Below are positions 54,404 to 64,000 of a stretch of DNA of 64,000 bases, piece by piece. This stretch comes from Lactococcus formosensis. GTDB taxonomy: Bacteria; Bacillota; Bacilli; Lactobacillales; Streptococcaceae. Numbering within the stretch: the first letter of the stretch is position 1; each line of letters opens with the position of its first letter. The stretch covers positions 248,001 through 312,000 of the forward strand of contig NZ_BOVP01000001.1 of assembly GCF_018403745.1 (NCBI RefSeq), in the 5' to 3' direction. The position numbers were made by a program, and so were the translations under genes. Under the pieces are notes generated by a model. That model was not told the DNA's origin. It ran no database searches and was given only the letters and a program-made list of their open reading frames with translations.

Positions 54404-56850
54404 TCAATAACACTTATTCTAATCTTTTTATTAGAAGAACCAATAGAAATCGTATCCCCCGGATGAATTTCGCCGGCAAGCAATTGCTCACTGAGCGTGT
54501 CTTCAACCTCACGTTGCAGAGCTTTACGCAATGGGCGGGCGCCGTATTCAGGATCAAATCCTTTATCAGCAATAACTTTCAAAGCAGCAGGTGTAAATTT
54601 CACTTTGATATTTTGATCTTTCAAGCGTGATACGAGAGATTTACTCATAATTTTCACGACTTGTTCAATCTCTTTTTCTGTCAGTGAATGGAAAACGATA
54701 GTTTCATCGATACGATTGAGAAATTCTGGACGGTACTGTTTCTTCAGTTCTTCCATGATTCTCGCTTTCATAGCTGCATAGTCTGTTGAGATTGATTTGG
54801 CACCGAAACCAACTGTTTTATCATCACGAATAGCTGTTGCACCAAGGTTAGATGTCATAATGATAATCGTATTTCTGAAATCAACTTTACGACCCTTCGT
54901 GTCTGTAACGAAACCATCATCTAGAATTTGTAACATGATATTGAAAATATCAGGATGGGCCTTTTCGACTTCATCAAGAAGGATAACAGAATAAGGCTTA
55001 TTACGGACTTGCTCTGTCAGTTGCCCCCCTTCATCATAACCTACGTAGCCTGGAGGCGCTCCAATCAGGCGAGATGTCGAGAATTTTTCCATAAATTCAC
55101 TCATGTCTACGCGAATCATGTTTTCTTCACTTCCAAAAACACTTTCCGCTAAAGCCTTAGCAAGCTCTGTCTTCCCAACCCCTGTCGGACCAAGGAACAT
55201 AAATGAACCCAAAGGACGTCTCGTATCGGCGATACCTGAGCGTGCACGTCTTATGGCACGAGAAACAGCCGATATCGCTTCTTCCTGACCAACTACACGC
55301 TTATGTAACTCTTTTTCTAGATTAATCAGACGTTCACTTTCAGTTTTCGTCATCTGTTGGAGCGGGATTCCTGTAAGGTTGGAAACGACAGCATAAACAT
55401 CGCTTTCCTCAACCAAAGGATTATCATTTTCCGATACTGTAAAGTTATCAATTTTATGCGTTAACTTTTCAATATCTTTTTCAATCTCCTGTGCTTCAAC
55501 AATATCAAGTGCTACAACTGCTTTTTGTAATCTCAGCTCTTCTGCTTTTAACTCTGCTTTTAATTCGTCAAGCTTGGTGTAATTTGTTTTACTCGTAATT
55601 TTAACTTTGGCTGCGGCTTCATCAAGGAGATCAATTGCTTTATCTGGCAGACGACGACTTGGCATATAACGATTGCTCAGGCTGACGGCACGTTCCAAAG
55701 TTCCCTCTTCAAATTTGACCGCATGGTAAGCTTCAAATTTTTCTTTTAACCCTTGTAAGATTGCAACTGTTTCATCTTCTGATGGTTCTTCAACATTAAC
55801 ACGGGCAAAACGACGTTCTAGGGCCTCATCTTTTTCAATATATTTTTGATATTCTTGATAAGTTGTTGCCCCAATAAGTTGAAACTCACCACGTGCTAAT
55901 GCCGGTTTTAAGATGTTGGAAGCATCATTAACAGAATCCATTCCTCCACCAGCACCGATAATGGTATGAAGTTCATCGATAAAGACAATCACATCTTTAT
56001 CATGTGTCACTTCATCAACGATAGCTGTCAAACGATCTTCAAATTCACCACGGAATTTTGTCCCCGCAACAACCATCGCCATATTCAAGGCCATGATACG
56101 ACTGCCACGTAAACCTACAGGAACATCCCCTGCAGCCACACGCGTCGCAAAGCCTTCAATAATCGCTGACTTACCAACACCAGGTTCACCAACAAGAACA
56201 GGATTATTCTTTGTCCGACGACTCAAAATGTGGATGAGGCGTTCGACTTCTCGCTCTCTTCCAATCATTGGATCAAGCTTGCCTTCACGGGCTGCTTTTG
56301 TCAAATCTGTCGATACCGTGTCTAAAGTAGGCGTTGTCGTGGTTTCGGAAACTTTCCCTGACAAGTTTCTTTTCGAAGCTGGTGTCACCGCTTTACGGCG
56401 TTCTGGTACACGTAGATATGCTTTTTGCTCTAGCTTTTTACGGAGGTTAACGATATTGATGTTTTGCTCACGTAAAAGTTGTCCTGCAAAGCCAGCATCA
56501 TTTGCTAAAAGCATATACAAGAGATGCTCTGTCCCTATGCGGTTTTTATCGTTGTTTTGAGCCAATGCACGTGCTTGCTCAATAATTGTCTCAACTCTTG
56601 GGCTAAGCTTTATTTCTGATTTCTTCGTTTTCACTTGACTTGAAAAATCTTCAATGTCGATTAACATTTCTTCCAAATCAATTTTTTCTGAATTAAGTAG
56701 CGTAAATGCCAATGAAGCCGGGACCTCAGCTAAGGCAGCCAATAAGTGCGAGCTTTCAACCCAAGCGTAGTTAAACTTATGCGCATAGTCAACAGACTTC
56801 TCAAGCACTCTTATGACTTGTGGTGTATAGTCCTTTTCATTAAATTTCAT
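54400..56850 (-). CDS. clpC: Clp ATPase ClpC
   Basis: HSP100 AAA+ unfoldase working with ClpP and the adaptor MecA. 816 aa from the ATG at 56850: ClpN repeats (about 1-145), first AAA domain (Walker A GEPGVGKS, Walker B VIVFIDELHT), a middle domain with a coiled coil (about 405-460), and a second AAA domain (GPTGVGKTE, VILLDEVEKAHPDIFN). GTG ATG ATG triplets give three possible starts (56856-56850); GGAT spacing favours the last. It overlaps ctsR by about 11 nt. Confidence 0.95.
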   Translation of the reverse strand: MKFNEKDYTPQVIRVLEKSVDYAHKFNYAWVESSHLLAALAEVPASLAFTLLNSEKIDLEEMLIDIEDFSSQVKTKKSEIKLSPRVETIIEQARALAQNNDKNRIGTEHLLYMLLANDAGFAGQLLREQNINIVNLRKKLEQKAYLRVPERRKAVTPASKRNLSGKVSETTTTPTLDTVSTDLTKAAREGKLDPMIGREREVERLIHILSRRTKNNPVLVGEPGVGKSAIIEGFATRVAAGDVPVGLRGSRIMALNMAMVVAGTKFRGEFEDRLTAIVDEVTHDKDVIVFIDELHTIIGAGGGMDSVNDASNILKPALARGEFQLIGATTYQEYQKYIEKDEALERRFARVNVEEPSEDETVAILQGLKEKFEAYHAVKFEEGTLERAVSLSNRYMPSRRLPDKAIDLLDEAAAKVKITSKTNYTKLDELKAELKAEELRLQKAVVALDIVEAQEIEKDIEKLTHKIDNFTVSENDNPLVEESDVYAVVSNLTGIPLQQMTKTESERLINLEKELHKRVVGQEEAISAVSRAIRRARSGIADTRRPLGSFMFLGPTGVGKTELAKALAESVFGSEENMIRVDMSEFMEKFSTSRLIGAPPGYVGYDEGGQLTEQVRNKPYSVILLDEVEKAHPDIFNIMLQILDDGFVTDTKGRKVDFRNTIIIMTSNLGATAIRDDKTVGFGAKSISTDYAAMKARIMEELKKQYRPEFLNRIDETIVFHSLTEKEIEQVVKIMSKSLVSRLKDQNIKVKFTPAALKVIADKGFDPEYGARPLRKALQREVEDTLSEQLLAGEIHPGDTISIGSSNKKIRISVID

Positions 56851-57292
56851 CATCACGATCCAATCTCTGTAGTATTTTTATCATCATTTGTGCTCGACAA
56901 CTGTTAGAAATATCACTATCAGCCAAAAGCAAAAGGAGAAGATTGCCTTCTCGTTCAGTCAAAATGTGTTCATCAAATAAAAGTTGCAAGACATCTTGAG
57001 CCATACTTTCAGTCAAGTTAGTAGGCAACTTCTGCGCTAAATCAAGCAAGAACTCGTGCTTTGCTGAATAATGGTATTTGAATATTTTGATGTAGCCACC
57101 ACCACCACGCTTTGACTCAACATCAAAACCTTTAGATGGGGTGAAACGGGTTTTAATCACATAGTTAATTTGCGAAGGAACCACGTCAAATTGACTGGCT
57201 AAATCTGCACGTTTAATCTCAATCTCACGTGCCTCTTCTAGCAGTTTTCGCAAATAAGCTTCGATAATATCTGAAGTATTTTGGGCAGACAT
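56840..57292 (-). CDS. ctsR: Transcriptional repressor CtsR
   Basis: Class III heat-shock repressor of clp genes. The 150 aa have an N-terminal winged helix (FDVVPSQINYVIKTRFTPSKGF) with the RGGGGY-type glycine-rich wing (KRGGGGYI) that senses temperature, and a C-terminal dimerisation domain. It heads the ctsR-clpC operon; a CtsR operator overlaps its own transcription start (autoregulation). AGGTT precedes the ATG. Confidence 0.96.
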   Translation of the reverse strand: MSAQNTSDIIEAYLRKLLEEAREIEIKRADLASQFDVVPSQINYVIKTRFTPSKGFDVESKRGGGGYIKIFKYHYSAKHEFLLDLAQKLPTNLTESMAQDVLQLLFDEHILTEREGNLLLLLLADSDISNSCRAQMMIKILQRLDRDDEI

Positions 57293-57305
57293 AGAACCTC
57301 CAATC

Positions 57306-57328
57306 TTTGACCTTTATTGACTATTATA
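57306..57328 (-). promoter_or_regulatory. ctsR-clpC promoter with CtsR operator
   Basis: Minus strand TATAAT (57323-57328) is followed directly by AGTCAAT-AAA-GGTCAAA (57306-57322), one mismatch from the CtsR heptad repeat. A TTGGTA at 57347-57352 is a possible -35 (18-nt spacer). Confidence 0.8.
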
Positions 57329-57379
57329 ACGAAAATTTTTATTTTTTACCAAAAATAGTGGCTGAAACACCTCTAAAAT

Positions 57380-57408
57380 AAAAAAATCCGCTAAAAAGCA
57401 GATTTTTT
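57380..57408 (-). terminator. greA terminator
   Basis: AAATCTGC / GCGGATTT stem (one wobble) with T-run on the minus strand, just after greA. Confidence 0.75.
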
Positions 57409-57411
57409 ATT

Positions 57412-57885
57412 TTATTTCACATCAACAATCTTAACTTCGATTTCACCCATAGGCAATGGAATTTTTACCACATCACCAACTTTACGACCAATCAAAGCTT
57501 GGGCAATTGGAGACTCATTTGAAATCTTACCTGAAAACGGATCAGCTTCAGCAGTACCAACGATTTCGTACTCTTCCTCTTCATCATCGCCAATTTCTTG
57601 GAAAACAACGGCTTTACCAAGCGCAACTTCATTTTTATCGATGTTAGCATTGTCGACGATCTCAGCGTAACGAATCATTGTTTCAACTGTTGAGATACGT
57701 CCTTCGATAAAGGCTTGTTCATCTTTTGCTGCTTCGTATTCTGAGTTTTCTGAAAGGTCACCATAGCTACGTGCAATCTTGATGCGCTCAATAACTTCAG
57801 GGCGTTTAACCAATTTAAGGTTATCTAATTCTTGTTCTAGTTTTTCCAGACCTTCTTTGGTCATGGGGAAAGTTTTTTCTACCAT
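57412..57885 (-). CDS. greA: Transcription elongation factor GreA
   Basis: Rescues backtracked RNA polymerase by stimulating transcript cleavage. The 157 aa contain the N-terminal coiled coil (about 10-75, [20 protein letters not shown] with the acidic tip residues) and the C-terminal FKBP-like domain with [22 protein letters not shown] precedes the ATG; 25 nt after mltG, so probably cotranscribed with it, as in streptococci. Confidence 0.96.
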   Translation of the reverse strand: MVEKTFPMTKEGLEKLEQELDNLKLVKRPEVIERIKIARSYGDLSENSEYEAAKDEQAFIEGRISTVETMIRYAEIVDNANIDKNEVALGKAVVFQEIGDDEEEEYEIVGTAEADPFSGKISNESPIAQALIGRKVGDVVKIPLPMGEIEVKIVDVK

Positions 57886-57910
57886 TTTTTATCCTTTTTA
57901 AATTTCTAAA

Positions 57911-59623
57911 TTAATTACCCGACGCAATCGCATCATTAACATACTTTTGAACATTGATATTTTGTTCTTCAAGTGTTTGCGCAAAGTAAATCTTACCTTC
58001 AACGTCTGCTACAAAATACAGATAATCATTTGCAGTTGGGTTAAGCACTGCTTTGATTGACGATAAACTTGGGCTGACGATTGGGCCAGGACCAAAACCT
58101 TGATACAGGTATGTATTGAAAGGTGAGTCTAATTTTGTATTAATTGCAGCTTGTTGATCAAGCGATGTATCTTTTCCAAGCTTACCTTCAGCATAAAAGA
58201 TACCTGTGTTGGAATCCATTGTCATCCCCAAGTTCAAACGGTTAAAGAAGACCTGTGCAACGTTGCGACGGTCATCATCACTGTTGGCTTCTTTTTCGAC
58301 AATAGCAGCTAGACTCAGAGTTTCGTTGACCGTAAGTTGGGAGGCTTCGATTTGTTCATACAAAGGTTCCAATTGTGTATTTGTTGTTGAAAGCATTGTC
58401 TCAATTAAGCTTTCAACGGTAGTTTTTTTCGTATACTCGTAAGTGGCTGGGAAGAGATATCCTTCAAGTTGATATTTCACACCACTGTCTTTACTTGGTA
58501 AGCTACCAAGAAGTTTTGGAAACTCTTGCTTCATTTTTTCAATGAAGGCTTGATCCTGAACTGTCTTCATAAACTCATCTTTTGTAAAAGGTGTTTTTTC
58601 ATTTTTATCAGCCGAGTTCACTGTAACAGCTTGAGCGATTTGTTCCAATGTGTAACCTTCTGGAATTAAAATTTTACCCAGAGTTGGTTCAACAGGATGC
58701 TCAGTTCCTCCTTGCTCCAAAAGACTCGCAATATCTGATAAGCTCATGCTTGGCGCAAGGTTGTAGTAGCCACTCTTAAAGCCGCTGAAATTTTTAAATT
58801 TAGTATAGTATTGGAAAACCATACCATTTTTGATAATACCTTCTCTTTGTAAGATATCTCCGATTTGTTTACTGCTTGCTCCAGCTGGGATATTAATGGC
58901 ACGCTTGGTTGTATTTGCAGTATTGAGCGGTTGTACCCCTTCTTTGATAAAACTGTAGCCATAAAAGCCAGTTCCAGCTGCTGCCAAAATTAGAACGGCT
59001 ACGATAACAGCAATAATCTTCCCAGAAGAGACTTTCTTCTTCGGTTTTTTCACTTTCGGCTTAGGTTGGATTTCTTCAGATTCAACTTCAGCTTTTACCG
59101 CTGAGCGTCGACTTCTTTGTCTATGCTCCGTCTCTTCGACAATAGCTTCTGCTGTATCTGTCCCTTCATCTTCAGGTGCTTCATATTCATCAGCAACTTC
59201 ATCAGAATTTTTTGAGTTACGTCTAAGTCGTGAATAACTTTGCCCTTGGCTCGCTTGGAGCATTTGCTCGCGAACACTTGCAAAGTCTGGACGTTCTTCT
59301 TGTGCTGGTCCTTTTGTTTTCGCTTGATCCGAAACAGTTTTTTCAGGAAGTTCTACATCTTCTGAGATATTAGGTTGTTCCTCTGCTTCAGGTTTTTCGA
59401 GTTCTTCTGTCAACTTAAACGGTGTTGGACGTTGAATATCCGAAAAATCAGCACGTTCTCGCCGAGTATGTCTACTCGGGGTTGAAGAAAGCTCTTTGTT
59501 GGATTCACGGGCATAGTTTTCAAAAGTCCCATCCGTGTTTGCTCGATTTCCTTCTTCAAGTTCACGCAAGATTTTATCTTTGAAACTTTCTCTCGAAAAC
59601 TTCTCCGTATCTTTTTCTACCAA
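57911..59623 (-). CDS. mltG: Endolytic transglycosylase MltG
   Basis: Membrane-bound lytic transglycosylase (YceG) that cuts nascent glycan strands and influences their length. 570 aa: a long low-complexity, highly charged cytosolic region (1-198), one membrane helix (about 202-222), then the extracellular LysM-like and catalytic domains with LEGYLFPATYEY and the catalytic Glu in LAAIVEKEA. Starts at TTG with AGGAGG 7 nt upstream. The N-terminal region is variable in streptococci and longer than in E. coli. Downstream greA is in the same unit. Confidence 0.94.
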   Translation of the reverse strand: MVEKDTEKFSRESFKDKILRELEEGNRANTDGTFENYARESNKELSSTPSRHTRRERADFSDIQRPTPFKLTEELEKPEAEEQPNISEDVELPEKTVSDQAKTKGPAQEERPDFASVREQMLQASQGQSYSRLRRNSKNSDEVADEYEAPEDEGTDTAEAIVEETEHRQRSRRSAVKAEVESEEIQPKPKVKKPKKKVSSGKIIAVIVAVLILAAAGTGFYGYSFIKEGVQPLNTANTTKRAINIPAGASSKQIGDILQREGIIKNGMVFQYYTKFKNFSGFKSGYYNLAPSMSLSDIASLLEQGGTEHPVEPTLGKILIPEGYTLEQIAQAVTVNSADKNEKTPFTKDEFMKTVQDQAFIEKMKQEFPKLLGSLPSKDSGVKYQLEGYLFPATYEYTKKTTVESLIETMLSTTNTQLEPLYEQIEASQLTVNETLSLAAIVEKEANSDDDRRNVAQVFFNRLNLGMTMDSNTGIFYAEGKLGKDTSLDQQAAINTKLDSPFNTYLYQGFGPGPIVSPSLSSIKAVLNPTANDYLYFVADVEGKIYFAQTLEEQNINVQKYVNDAIASGN

Positions 59624-59641
59624 GGTTAATCCTCCTTATCA

Positions 59642-59671
59642 CGCTTCTCTCCCTTTTGAAAAGCGAAGCGT
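59642..59671 (-). repeat. Inverted repeat in the mltG leader
   Basis: ACGCTTC / GAAGCGT 7-bp arms enclosing an inner CTTTT / AAAAG pair, 20-50 nt before the mltG start. Possible mRNA hairpin. Confidence 0.35.
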
Positions 59672-59693
59672 AAGTTTGTTGGGTAATATTCAC

Positions 59694-59720
59694 AAAAGCG
59701 AGGCCATGGACCTCACTCTT
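59694..59720 (-). terminator. rpoE terminator
   Basis: AGTGAGG TCCATGG CCTCGCT (one wobble) followed by TTTTGTG on the minus strand. Confidence 0.6.
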
Positions 59721-59727
59721 TTAGATT

Positions 59728-60288
59728 TTAATTCTCTTCTGAGTCGTTGTCGTCATCATCGTCGTCCTCTTCATCGAGTTCAACGTCTTCATCCACGTTA
59801 TCCAGTTCAACTTCAGCAAGTTCAGCATCATAAGCTTGAACTTCATCTTTTTCGTCATCTGGATTCTCATCATCATAAGTCATGTCATCTGCATCATTAC
59901 CTTTATCGATGTGTTCATCTTCAGGATCCACTTCGTCTTCGATACCAAATGCATTAACTTTTGTACGTTTTTTCGTTGTTTTCTCTTCTTCGTCATCAAT
60001 TTCATCGAGGGCAATGACTTCCTCATCGATTTCGTCAATAGCGTACCATGAGCGTAATGCCCAAACATTATTTCCCAATGGAATAAAGCTTCCATCTGTA
60101 TTCATTTCTGTATAAAAACGTGCAATTGTGGCTTTGATTTCGTTATCAGACTTTTTCAAGTAGTCTTGAACGGCATTCAAGATTTCCGCAAAAGCCATTT
60201 CCTTACCATTTTGTTCCAAAATTGCATGAGCAACTTCAATCATTGAAAGTTCTTCGATATTTTGTCCTTCTAATGCTTCAATTTTCAA
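59728..60288 (-). CDS. rpoE: RNA polymerase delta subunit
   Basis: Gram-positive-specific subunit that raises transcriptional specificity and recycling. The 186 aa consist of an N-terminal folded HARE-HTH domain (about 1-95, [20 protein letters not shown]) and an extremely acidic disordered C-terminal half dominated by Asp and Glu to the end. Initiation is at TTG (60288); no in-frame ATG or GTG precedes it. TATAAT about 55 nt upstream fits its own promoter. Confidence 0.94.
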   Translation of the reverse strand: MKIEALEGQNIEELSMIEVAHAILEQNGKEMAFAEILNAVQDYLKKSDNEIKATIARFYTEMNTDGSFIPLGNNVWALRSWYAIDEIDEEVIALDEIDDEEEKTTKKRTKVNAFGIEDEVDPEDEHIDKGNDADDMTYDDENPDDEKDEVQAYDAELAEVELDNVDEDVELDEEDDDDDDNDSEEN

Positions 60289-60414
60289 ACTTTTTTGCTC
60301 TCTTTCAGATTTTCTTTTTCTATATTATATTAAATTCGCTTCATTGTCAATATGTAAACGGATTTAAGCTGTTTCATTATATGTCGTTTTCAGTCTTGTT
60401 TGGTGAGGCTTAAA

Positions 60415-60927
60415 TTAATAATGCATCAAGACTTTGTAATCATAGTTACCGAGTTTTTCGCGTCCTTTAAGCTCGTCAAGCTCAATAAAGAAGGCACAAC
60501 CTACAACGATACCACCCAAACGTTCAATCATCTCAATCGTAGCTTTTACTGTTCCACCTGTTGCCAGGAGATCATCTACAATCAGAACACGTTGTCCTGG
60601 TTTTATCGAGTCAGCATGCATTGTCAATGTGTCTGTACCATACTCTTTTTCATAGTCTGCTGAAATGACTTCACGTGGTAATTTTCCTGGTTTACGCACT
60701 GGTGCGAAACCTACACCAAGCGCAAAAGCAACCGGACATCCAACGATGAATCCACGCGCTTCTGGGCCAACGATTACATCGATTTCTTTATCACGTGCAT
60801 ATTGCACAATTTCTGTAACGGCATAGTTGTAGGCATTTCCATCCGCCATAAGTGGTGAGATATCGCGGAAAACGATACCTTCAGTTGGGTAATTTTCAAT
60901 CGTTGCAATGTAATCTTTAAGTTGCAT
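60415..60927 (-). CDS. apt: Adenine phosphoribosyltransferase
   Basis: Salvages adenine to AMP with PRPP. The 170 aa carry the PRPP-binding signature [14 protein letters not shown] and the family start [21 protein letters not shown]. Two ATGs lie two codons apart; the second (60927) has GAGG at 9 nt and is chosen. It overlaps the 3' end of recJ by 11 nt and is coupled to it. Confidence 0.95.
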   Translation of the reverse strand: MQLKDYIATIENYPTEGIVFRDISPLMADGNAYNYAVTEIVQYARDKEIDVIVGPEARGFIVGCPVAFALGVGFAPVRKPGKLPREVISADYEKEYGTDTLTMHADSIKPGQRVLIVDDLLATGGTVKATIEMIERLGGIVVGCAFFIELDELKGREKLGNYDYKVLMHY

Positions 60928-63151
60928 GTGCATCTTCCTCTTTTAATTTTTTATAAATTTCTTTGACAGGGGATAAGGCGAAAAGTTCTTGAAATGCAAC
61001 AATTTCTCGAAGCTCTTGGTAAATGTTACTTTCAGCAATATCACGTTTTTCTGCTGCTTTATTCACACTCATCATGCCATTATCAATTGTTACAAAATTC
61101 AGTTCTTCAAATATTTGAATCATCTTTATCAGTAAGATATCTGGTATCTTCAGATAATTTGCTAAATCTTTCAATTTAAAGCGTATATCAAATTCAGGAT
61201 ATTGATAGATTGCTTTATAGAAACGCGCAAACTGCTCACGTGTCCCTGATCCCGTCAAATAATAATTTTGTTTGATTGTATTCTTGAAATAAATCAATTC
61301 AAAATCTTGCTCATGTATTAATTCCGTTAAAGTCGATAAGGCACCCTTATCGGTTGGGGCTTCCTCAATAATAAGCACTTCTTCTATTGTACCATTTTTC
61401 ACTTCATTATGGACAAAACGTATTGTATTTTTGGGCAATTCGACTTGTCGACTTCGAATATCCAGAAGTTCAACACCATTTACTCTGGCATCAGCCACCA
61501 TAAGCTGAACGGTTGTTGTACCATTCCAGGTATTGCTAGACAAGGTGCCAACAAGCTCAGTATCACTTTGTTCAAATTCCAGACTTTCTGTCCCATGACC
61601 AAAGTAAACCGCATCTAAAGGTTGCCCCTTTTGTACTAACTTAAGTTTGAGATGACTGTTATCTTTTCCCATGCTCCGAGCTTGCTCAACCTGGTAATCC
61701 GTAATAAGAAAATGAGGTTTCGGATTATCCATGCCATACGGAGACAATTTTTCTAAACTTCTAATCGTCTCTAAGCTTATCTGGTCAAACTGCAGACTTC
61801 CCTGAACTTCTAGTGTGCTCTTCCCTGACATATCAATGTCGTTGTCTTGAATAAAATCAAGCATCACTTGCTTAATTGCTTCCACATTCTCCAAGGCAAA
61901 AGTCATTCCAGCAGCTTGTTTATGACCACCAAAAGCGATAAAGAGCTCTCGATGTCCATTGAGTGCTTCAAATATATTAAAGTTTTCAATCGAACGGGCT
62001 GATCCTCGGAGAATTCCCTCTTCTTCTGCCAACATTATTATAGGTTTGTGAAATTGCTCAAGCAAACGCCCTGCAACGATCCCTAGAACACCTTTATGCC
62101 AATCCTTATGATAAAGAATTTGTACAGGTTCATCTGTCATCATTGTGAGGGCTTGATTGAAGATATTCTCGACAATTACTTTACGCTCGCTATTTTTTTC
62201 ATCAATCATTTGCGCGATTTCAGAGACCACTTCTTCATCCCAGCCCGTTAATAGTTCAATTGCTGGATTTGGATCATCTAAGCGTCCTAGAGCATTCAAA
62301 CGAGGTGCAATTTGAAATCCAACGGTCTCCTCGTTTACCTTTTCAAAATCAGTTCCTGAGAGACGCATGAGTTCCATCAGGCCTGCACGCTCAGTATTTG
62401 CTAGCACTTTTAGCCCATGACTCACCAAGATGCGATTTTCATCTGTGAGACTAACCATATCCGCAATTGTCCCAATTGCTACCAAGTCAAGCATATCTGA
62501 AGGAATGTAGTCCAAAAGTGCTGTTGCGACTTTAAAAGCCACTCCGACTCCAGCCAAGTACTTAAATGGATAGTCTGCTCCGGGGTGTTCAGGATGCACA
62601 ATAGCAAAAGCTTCGGGTAGCTCTTCTGGCATACTATGATGATCAGTAACGATAACATCAACGTCTTGGCTTTGTGCGTAAGCTATAGCTTCATGACCAG
62701 CCACCCCATTATCCACGGTAATAATCAAATCAATGTCTTCATTTTGAATGAAATATTTATAAACATCAGGATTTGGTCCATACCCATCGGTAAAGCGGTT
62801 AGGAAGATAGACTTGTACCTCCGCTCCTAATTCATCCAGTGCCGATTTCATCACTGAACTTGCCGTCATGCCATCAGCATCATAGTCACCATATATTAAG
62901 ATATTTTGCCCATTTTCAATTGCAGTCAAAATTCTTTGAACGGCTTTTTCCATATCATGCAGTAAAAACGGATCATGCAACTGCTGCAAATCAGGTTTTA
63001 AGAAGGTTTGCATTTTCTCTTCTGTCCTAATACCGCGTTGCCACAAAATTTGCGCTGCCAGTGTGTCTAATTTATATTTTTTACTTAACTTGAGAAATTC
63101 ATCTGGTAAGTCTGACTCAGTTAAATTCCATATATATTTTGATTTAATCAA
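60917..63151 (-). CDS. recJ: Single-stranded-DNA exonuclease RecJ
   Basis: 5'-3' ssDNA exonuclease of the DHH superfamily acting in recombination and mismatch repair. The 744 aa show [12 protein letters not shown] (DxD motif I), [21 protein letters not shown] (DHH), the DHHA1 motif [14 protein letters not shown] and [11 protein letters not shown], an OB domain and a C-terminal RecJ_C extension common in Lactobacillales. Starts at TTG with GGAGG 4-5 nt upstream. Operon rnz-SDR-recJ-apt. Confidence 0.95.
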   Translation of the reverse strand: MIKSKYIWNLTESDLPDEFLKLSKKYKLDTLAAQILWQRGIRTEEKMQTFLKPDLQQLHDPFLLHDMEKAVQRILTAIENGQNILIYGDYDADGMTASSVMKSALDELGAEVQVYLPNRFTDGYGPNPDVYKYFIQNEDIDLIITVDNGVAGHEAIAYAQSQDVDVIVTDHHSMPEELPEAFAIVHPEHPGADYPFKYLAGVGVAFKVATALLDYIPSDMLDLVAIGTIADMVSLTDENRILVSHGLKVLANTERAGLMELMRLSGTDFEKVNEETVGFQIAPRLNALGRLDDPNPAIELLTGWDEEVVSEIAQMIDEKNSERKVIVENIFNQALTMMTDEPVQILYHKDWHKGVLGIVAGRLLEQFHKPIIMLAEEEGILRGSARSIENFNIFEALNGHRELFIAFGGHKQAAGMTFALENVEAIKQVMLDFIQDNDIDMSGKSTLEVQGSLQFDQISLETIRSLEKLSPYGMDNPKPHFLITDYQVEQARSMGKDNSHLKLKLVQKGQPLDAVYFGHGTESLEFEQSDTELVGTLSSNTWNGTTTVQLMVADARVNGVELLDIRSRQVELPKNTIRFVHNEVKNGTIEEVLIIEEAPTDKGALSTLTELIHEQDFELIYFKNTIKQNYYLTGSGTREQFARFYKAIYQYPEFDIRFKLKDLANYLKIPDILLIKMIQIFEELNFVTIDNGMMSVNKAAEKRDIAESNIYQELREIVAFQELFALSPVKEIYKKLKEEDAHAT

Positions 63152-63183
63152 GTTTCCTCCACTTCGACTGCCTGTTTGAAGAT

Positions 63184-63831
63184 TTATTTATAATTAAAAA
63201 ACTTATTTCCTATATTATCTACTAGAGCTGGAAAAAGAGCACGAACTTTCGCAACAAAAGCCAGCTGAAGGGGTAAGTTCATTTCTCTTTTATTTTTACC
63301 TAAAACCTGCTCGATTTTACCCGCAACGTAGTCTGCACTAACCGCATTTTTACCTACTTTTTCAAGATAGTCAGCATTGCCTTTATGAAATTTTGTAAGG
63401 ACCGGTCCTGTATTGACTGTTGTCACGATAAGACCCGGTATTTCTAAACGTAAAGCATCTGAAAAAGCAAGAACAGCAGCTTTGGAAGCTGCATACACTG
63501 TTGACTTAGCTGTAGGTAATTTTCCTGCGATAGATGCAATATTAATGACTTGCAGCTGCGGTTGTAAATCACGTGTGCGCTTAATCAAATCTAACGTATT
63601 CACCTTGAACATTTCGTCAATCTGTTCATCTGATAAGTGGGTCAACGCCGAAAACTCCCCAAATCCTGCATTGTTAATAAGAATATCCACCTTATCAGGA
63701 ATGACTGGCTGGGGAAGGGAACGACTGATCAAGATAAGATTATGCCCCTCTAAACGCTGAATAAGCGCCTGTGCAATATCGCCGCTAGCACCTGTAATTA
63801 CTATATTCTTTTTACTCAACTTTTTCTTCAT
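63184..63831 (-). CDS. SDR family oxidoreductase
   Basis: 215-aa NAD(P)-dependent classical short-chain dehydrogenase: TGASGDIAQAL (TGxxxGxG-type nucleotide motif, with Asp in place of the second Gly), NNAG (INNAGFGEF), catalytic Ser in VINIASIAGK, and YxxxK (YAASKAAV). I chose the ATG at 63831 because the Rossmann motif begins 10 residues later; a longer frame to 63918 would lie inside rnz. Its start overlaps the rnz stop by 20 nt. Substrate is unknown; streptococci have a similar gene between rnz and recJ. Confidence 0.88.
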   Translation of the reverse strand: MKKKLSKKNIVITGASGDIAQALIQRLEGHNLILISRSLPQPVIPDKVDILINNAGFGEFSALTHLSDEQIDEMFKVNTLDLIKRTRDLQPQLQVINIASIAGKLPTAKSTVYAASKAAVLAFSDALRLEIPGLIVTTVNTGPVLTKFHKGNADYLEKVGKNAVSADYVAGKIEQVLGKNKREMNLPLQLAFVAKVRALFPALVDNIGNKFFNYK

Positions 63832-64000
63832 AAAAATCTTTCGCCACATATGAGTTAGGATGGACAGCTCGTGCTTCTTGTGCGAGCTGAGCCACGAGTG
63901 GGCCGACATATCGTGCACTGATATGTGTGAGCAACAAGCGTTTTACACCAGCTTCTTGTGCAACATCTGCTGCTTGTTTTGAGGTCGAATGTCCATGTCG
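63812..64000 (-). CDS. rnz: Ribonuclease Z, C-terminal part (truncated by window end)
   Basis: 62 codons and a TAA of a frame entering from beyond 64000. The visible part reads HGHSTSKQAADVAQEA, then LLLTHISARY and ends KDFYEEKVE, which is the C-terminal block of tRNase Z (HST motif and LTHxSARY with the metal His). The enzyme cleaves tRNA 3' trailers. The stop codon lies inside the SDR gene start, so the two genes are translationally coupled. Confidence 0.9.
   Translation of the reverse strand, partial: RHGHSTSKQAADVAQEAGVKRLLLTHISARYVGPLVAQLAQEARAVHPNSYVAKDFYEEKVE

Noticed and set aside
62479..62661. Short minus-strand frame inside recJ
   Set aside because: Out of frame with the conserved RecJ catalytic region and without a start signal.

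Overview
The window reads as a chromosomal segment of a low-GC Gram-positive lactic acid bacterium of the Lactococcus/Streptococcus group, most likely a Lactococcus (garvieae-like rather than lactis-like is a guess). The basis is gene order and content: mecA-rgpG-sufCDSUB, tatD-rnmV-ksgA, ftsW-pyc, coaE-pmrA-rpmG, ctsR-clpC, rnz-SDR-recJ-apt, an L-lysine-type MurE, PepO, PepT, and fermentative PflB/PflA. Almost all genes are on the minus strand. I see no rRNA, tRNA, CRISPR array or insertion sequence.

Layout. 1-1.5 kb: the integrase end of a prophage or integrative element (tail of an unknown gene, then a tyrosine integrase) abutting the 3' end of sufB. 1.5-8.8 kb: the SUF iron-sulfur operon, the wall-glycan initiator RgpG/TagO and the Clp adaptor MecA. 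9-17.6 kb: a lipid kinase, then rpoC and rpoB with structured RNA before and between them. 17.8-25.8 kb: an alkyltransferase-like protein, PepO, the flippase YtgP, a three-gene accessory cassette (a 6-TM membrane protein, a secreted pro-peptide and a divergent Rgg regulator), and murE. 25.9-35.9 kb: an APC permease, PepT, an unknown protein, PpaC, PflA, a DHA2 exporter, a CBS/CorC protein and an AI-2E-type permease. 36-42.8 kb: a GNAT, a UDG-like protein, KsgA, an ABC-2 exporter, RNase M5, TatD, Spx, an unknown membrane-anchored protein and a VOC protein. 43-51 kb: ClpP, pyruvate carboxylase, FtsW, L33, PmrA, CoaE and a small orphan transcription unit. 51-64 kb: PflB, HPF, ClpC, CtsR, GreA, MltG, RpoE, Apt, RecJ, an SDR and the tail of RNase Z.

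How the genes connect. MecA, ClpC, ClpP, CtsR and Spx form a proteolysis and stress network, and CtsR-type operators are visible at both clpP and ctsR-clpC. PflB and its activase PflA form the mixed-acid branch, with a cre-like site at pflB. RgpG, MurE, YtgP, FtsW and MltG serve envelope synthesis.

The most novel-looking items are: (1) the Rgg / secreted cationic pro-peptide / membrane-protein cassette between ytgP and murE, which resembles an undescribed regulated bacteriocin-immunity module; (2) a recurring promoter geometry in which the -10 hexamer ends exactly 6 nt before the ATG (dagK, ytgP, ksgA, tatD, the gene at 41872-42402, coaE), predicting leaderless mRNAs, with 5-nt variants at spx and in front of ftsW; (3) a very strong hairpin between rpoB and rpoC; and (4) an orphan promoter-terminator unit holding a decayed reading frame downstream of pflB.
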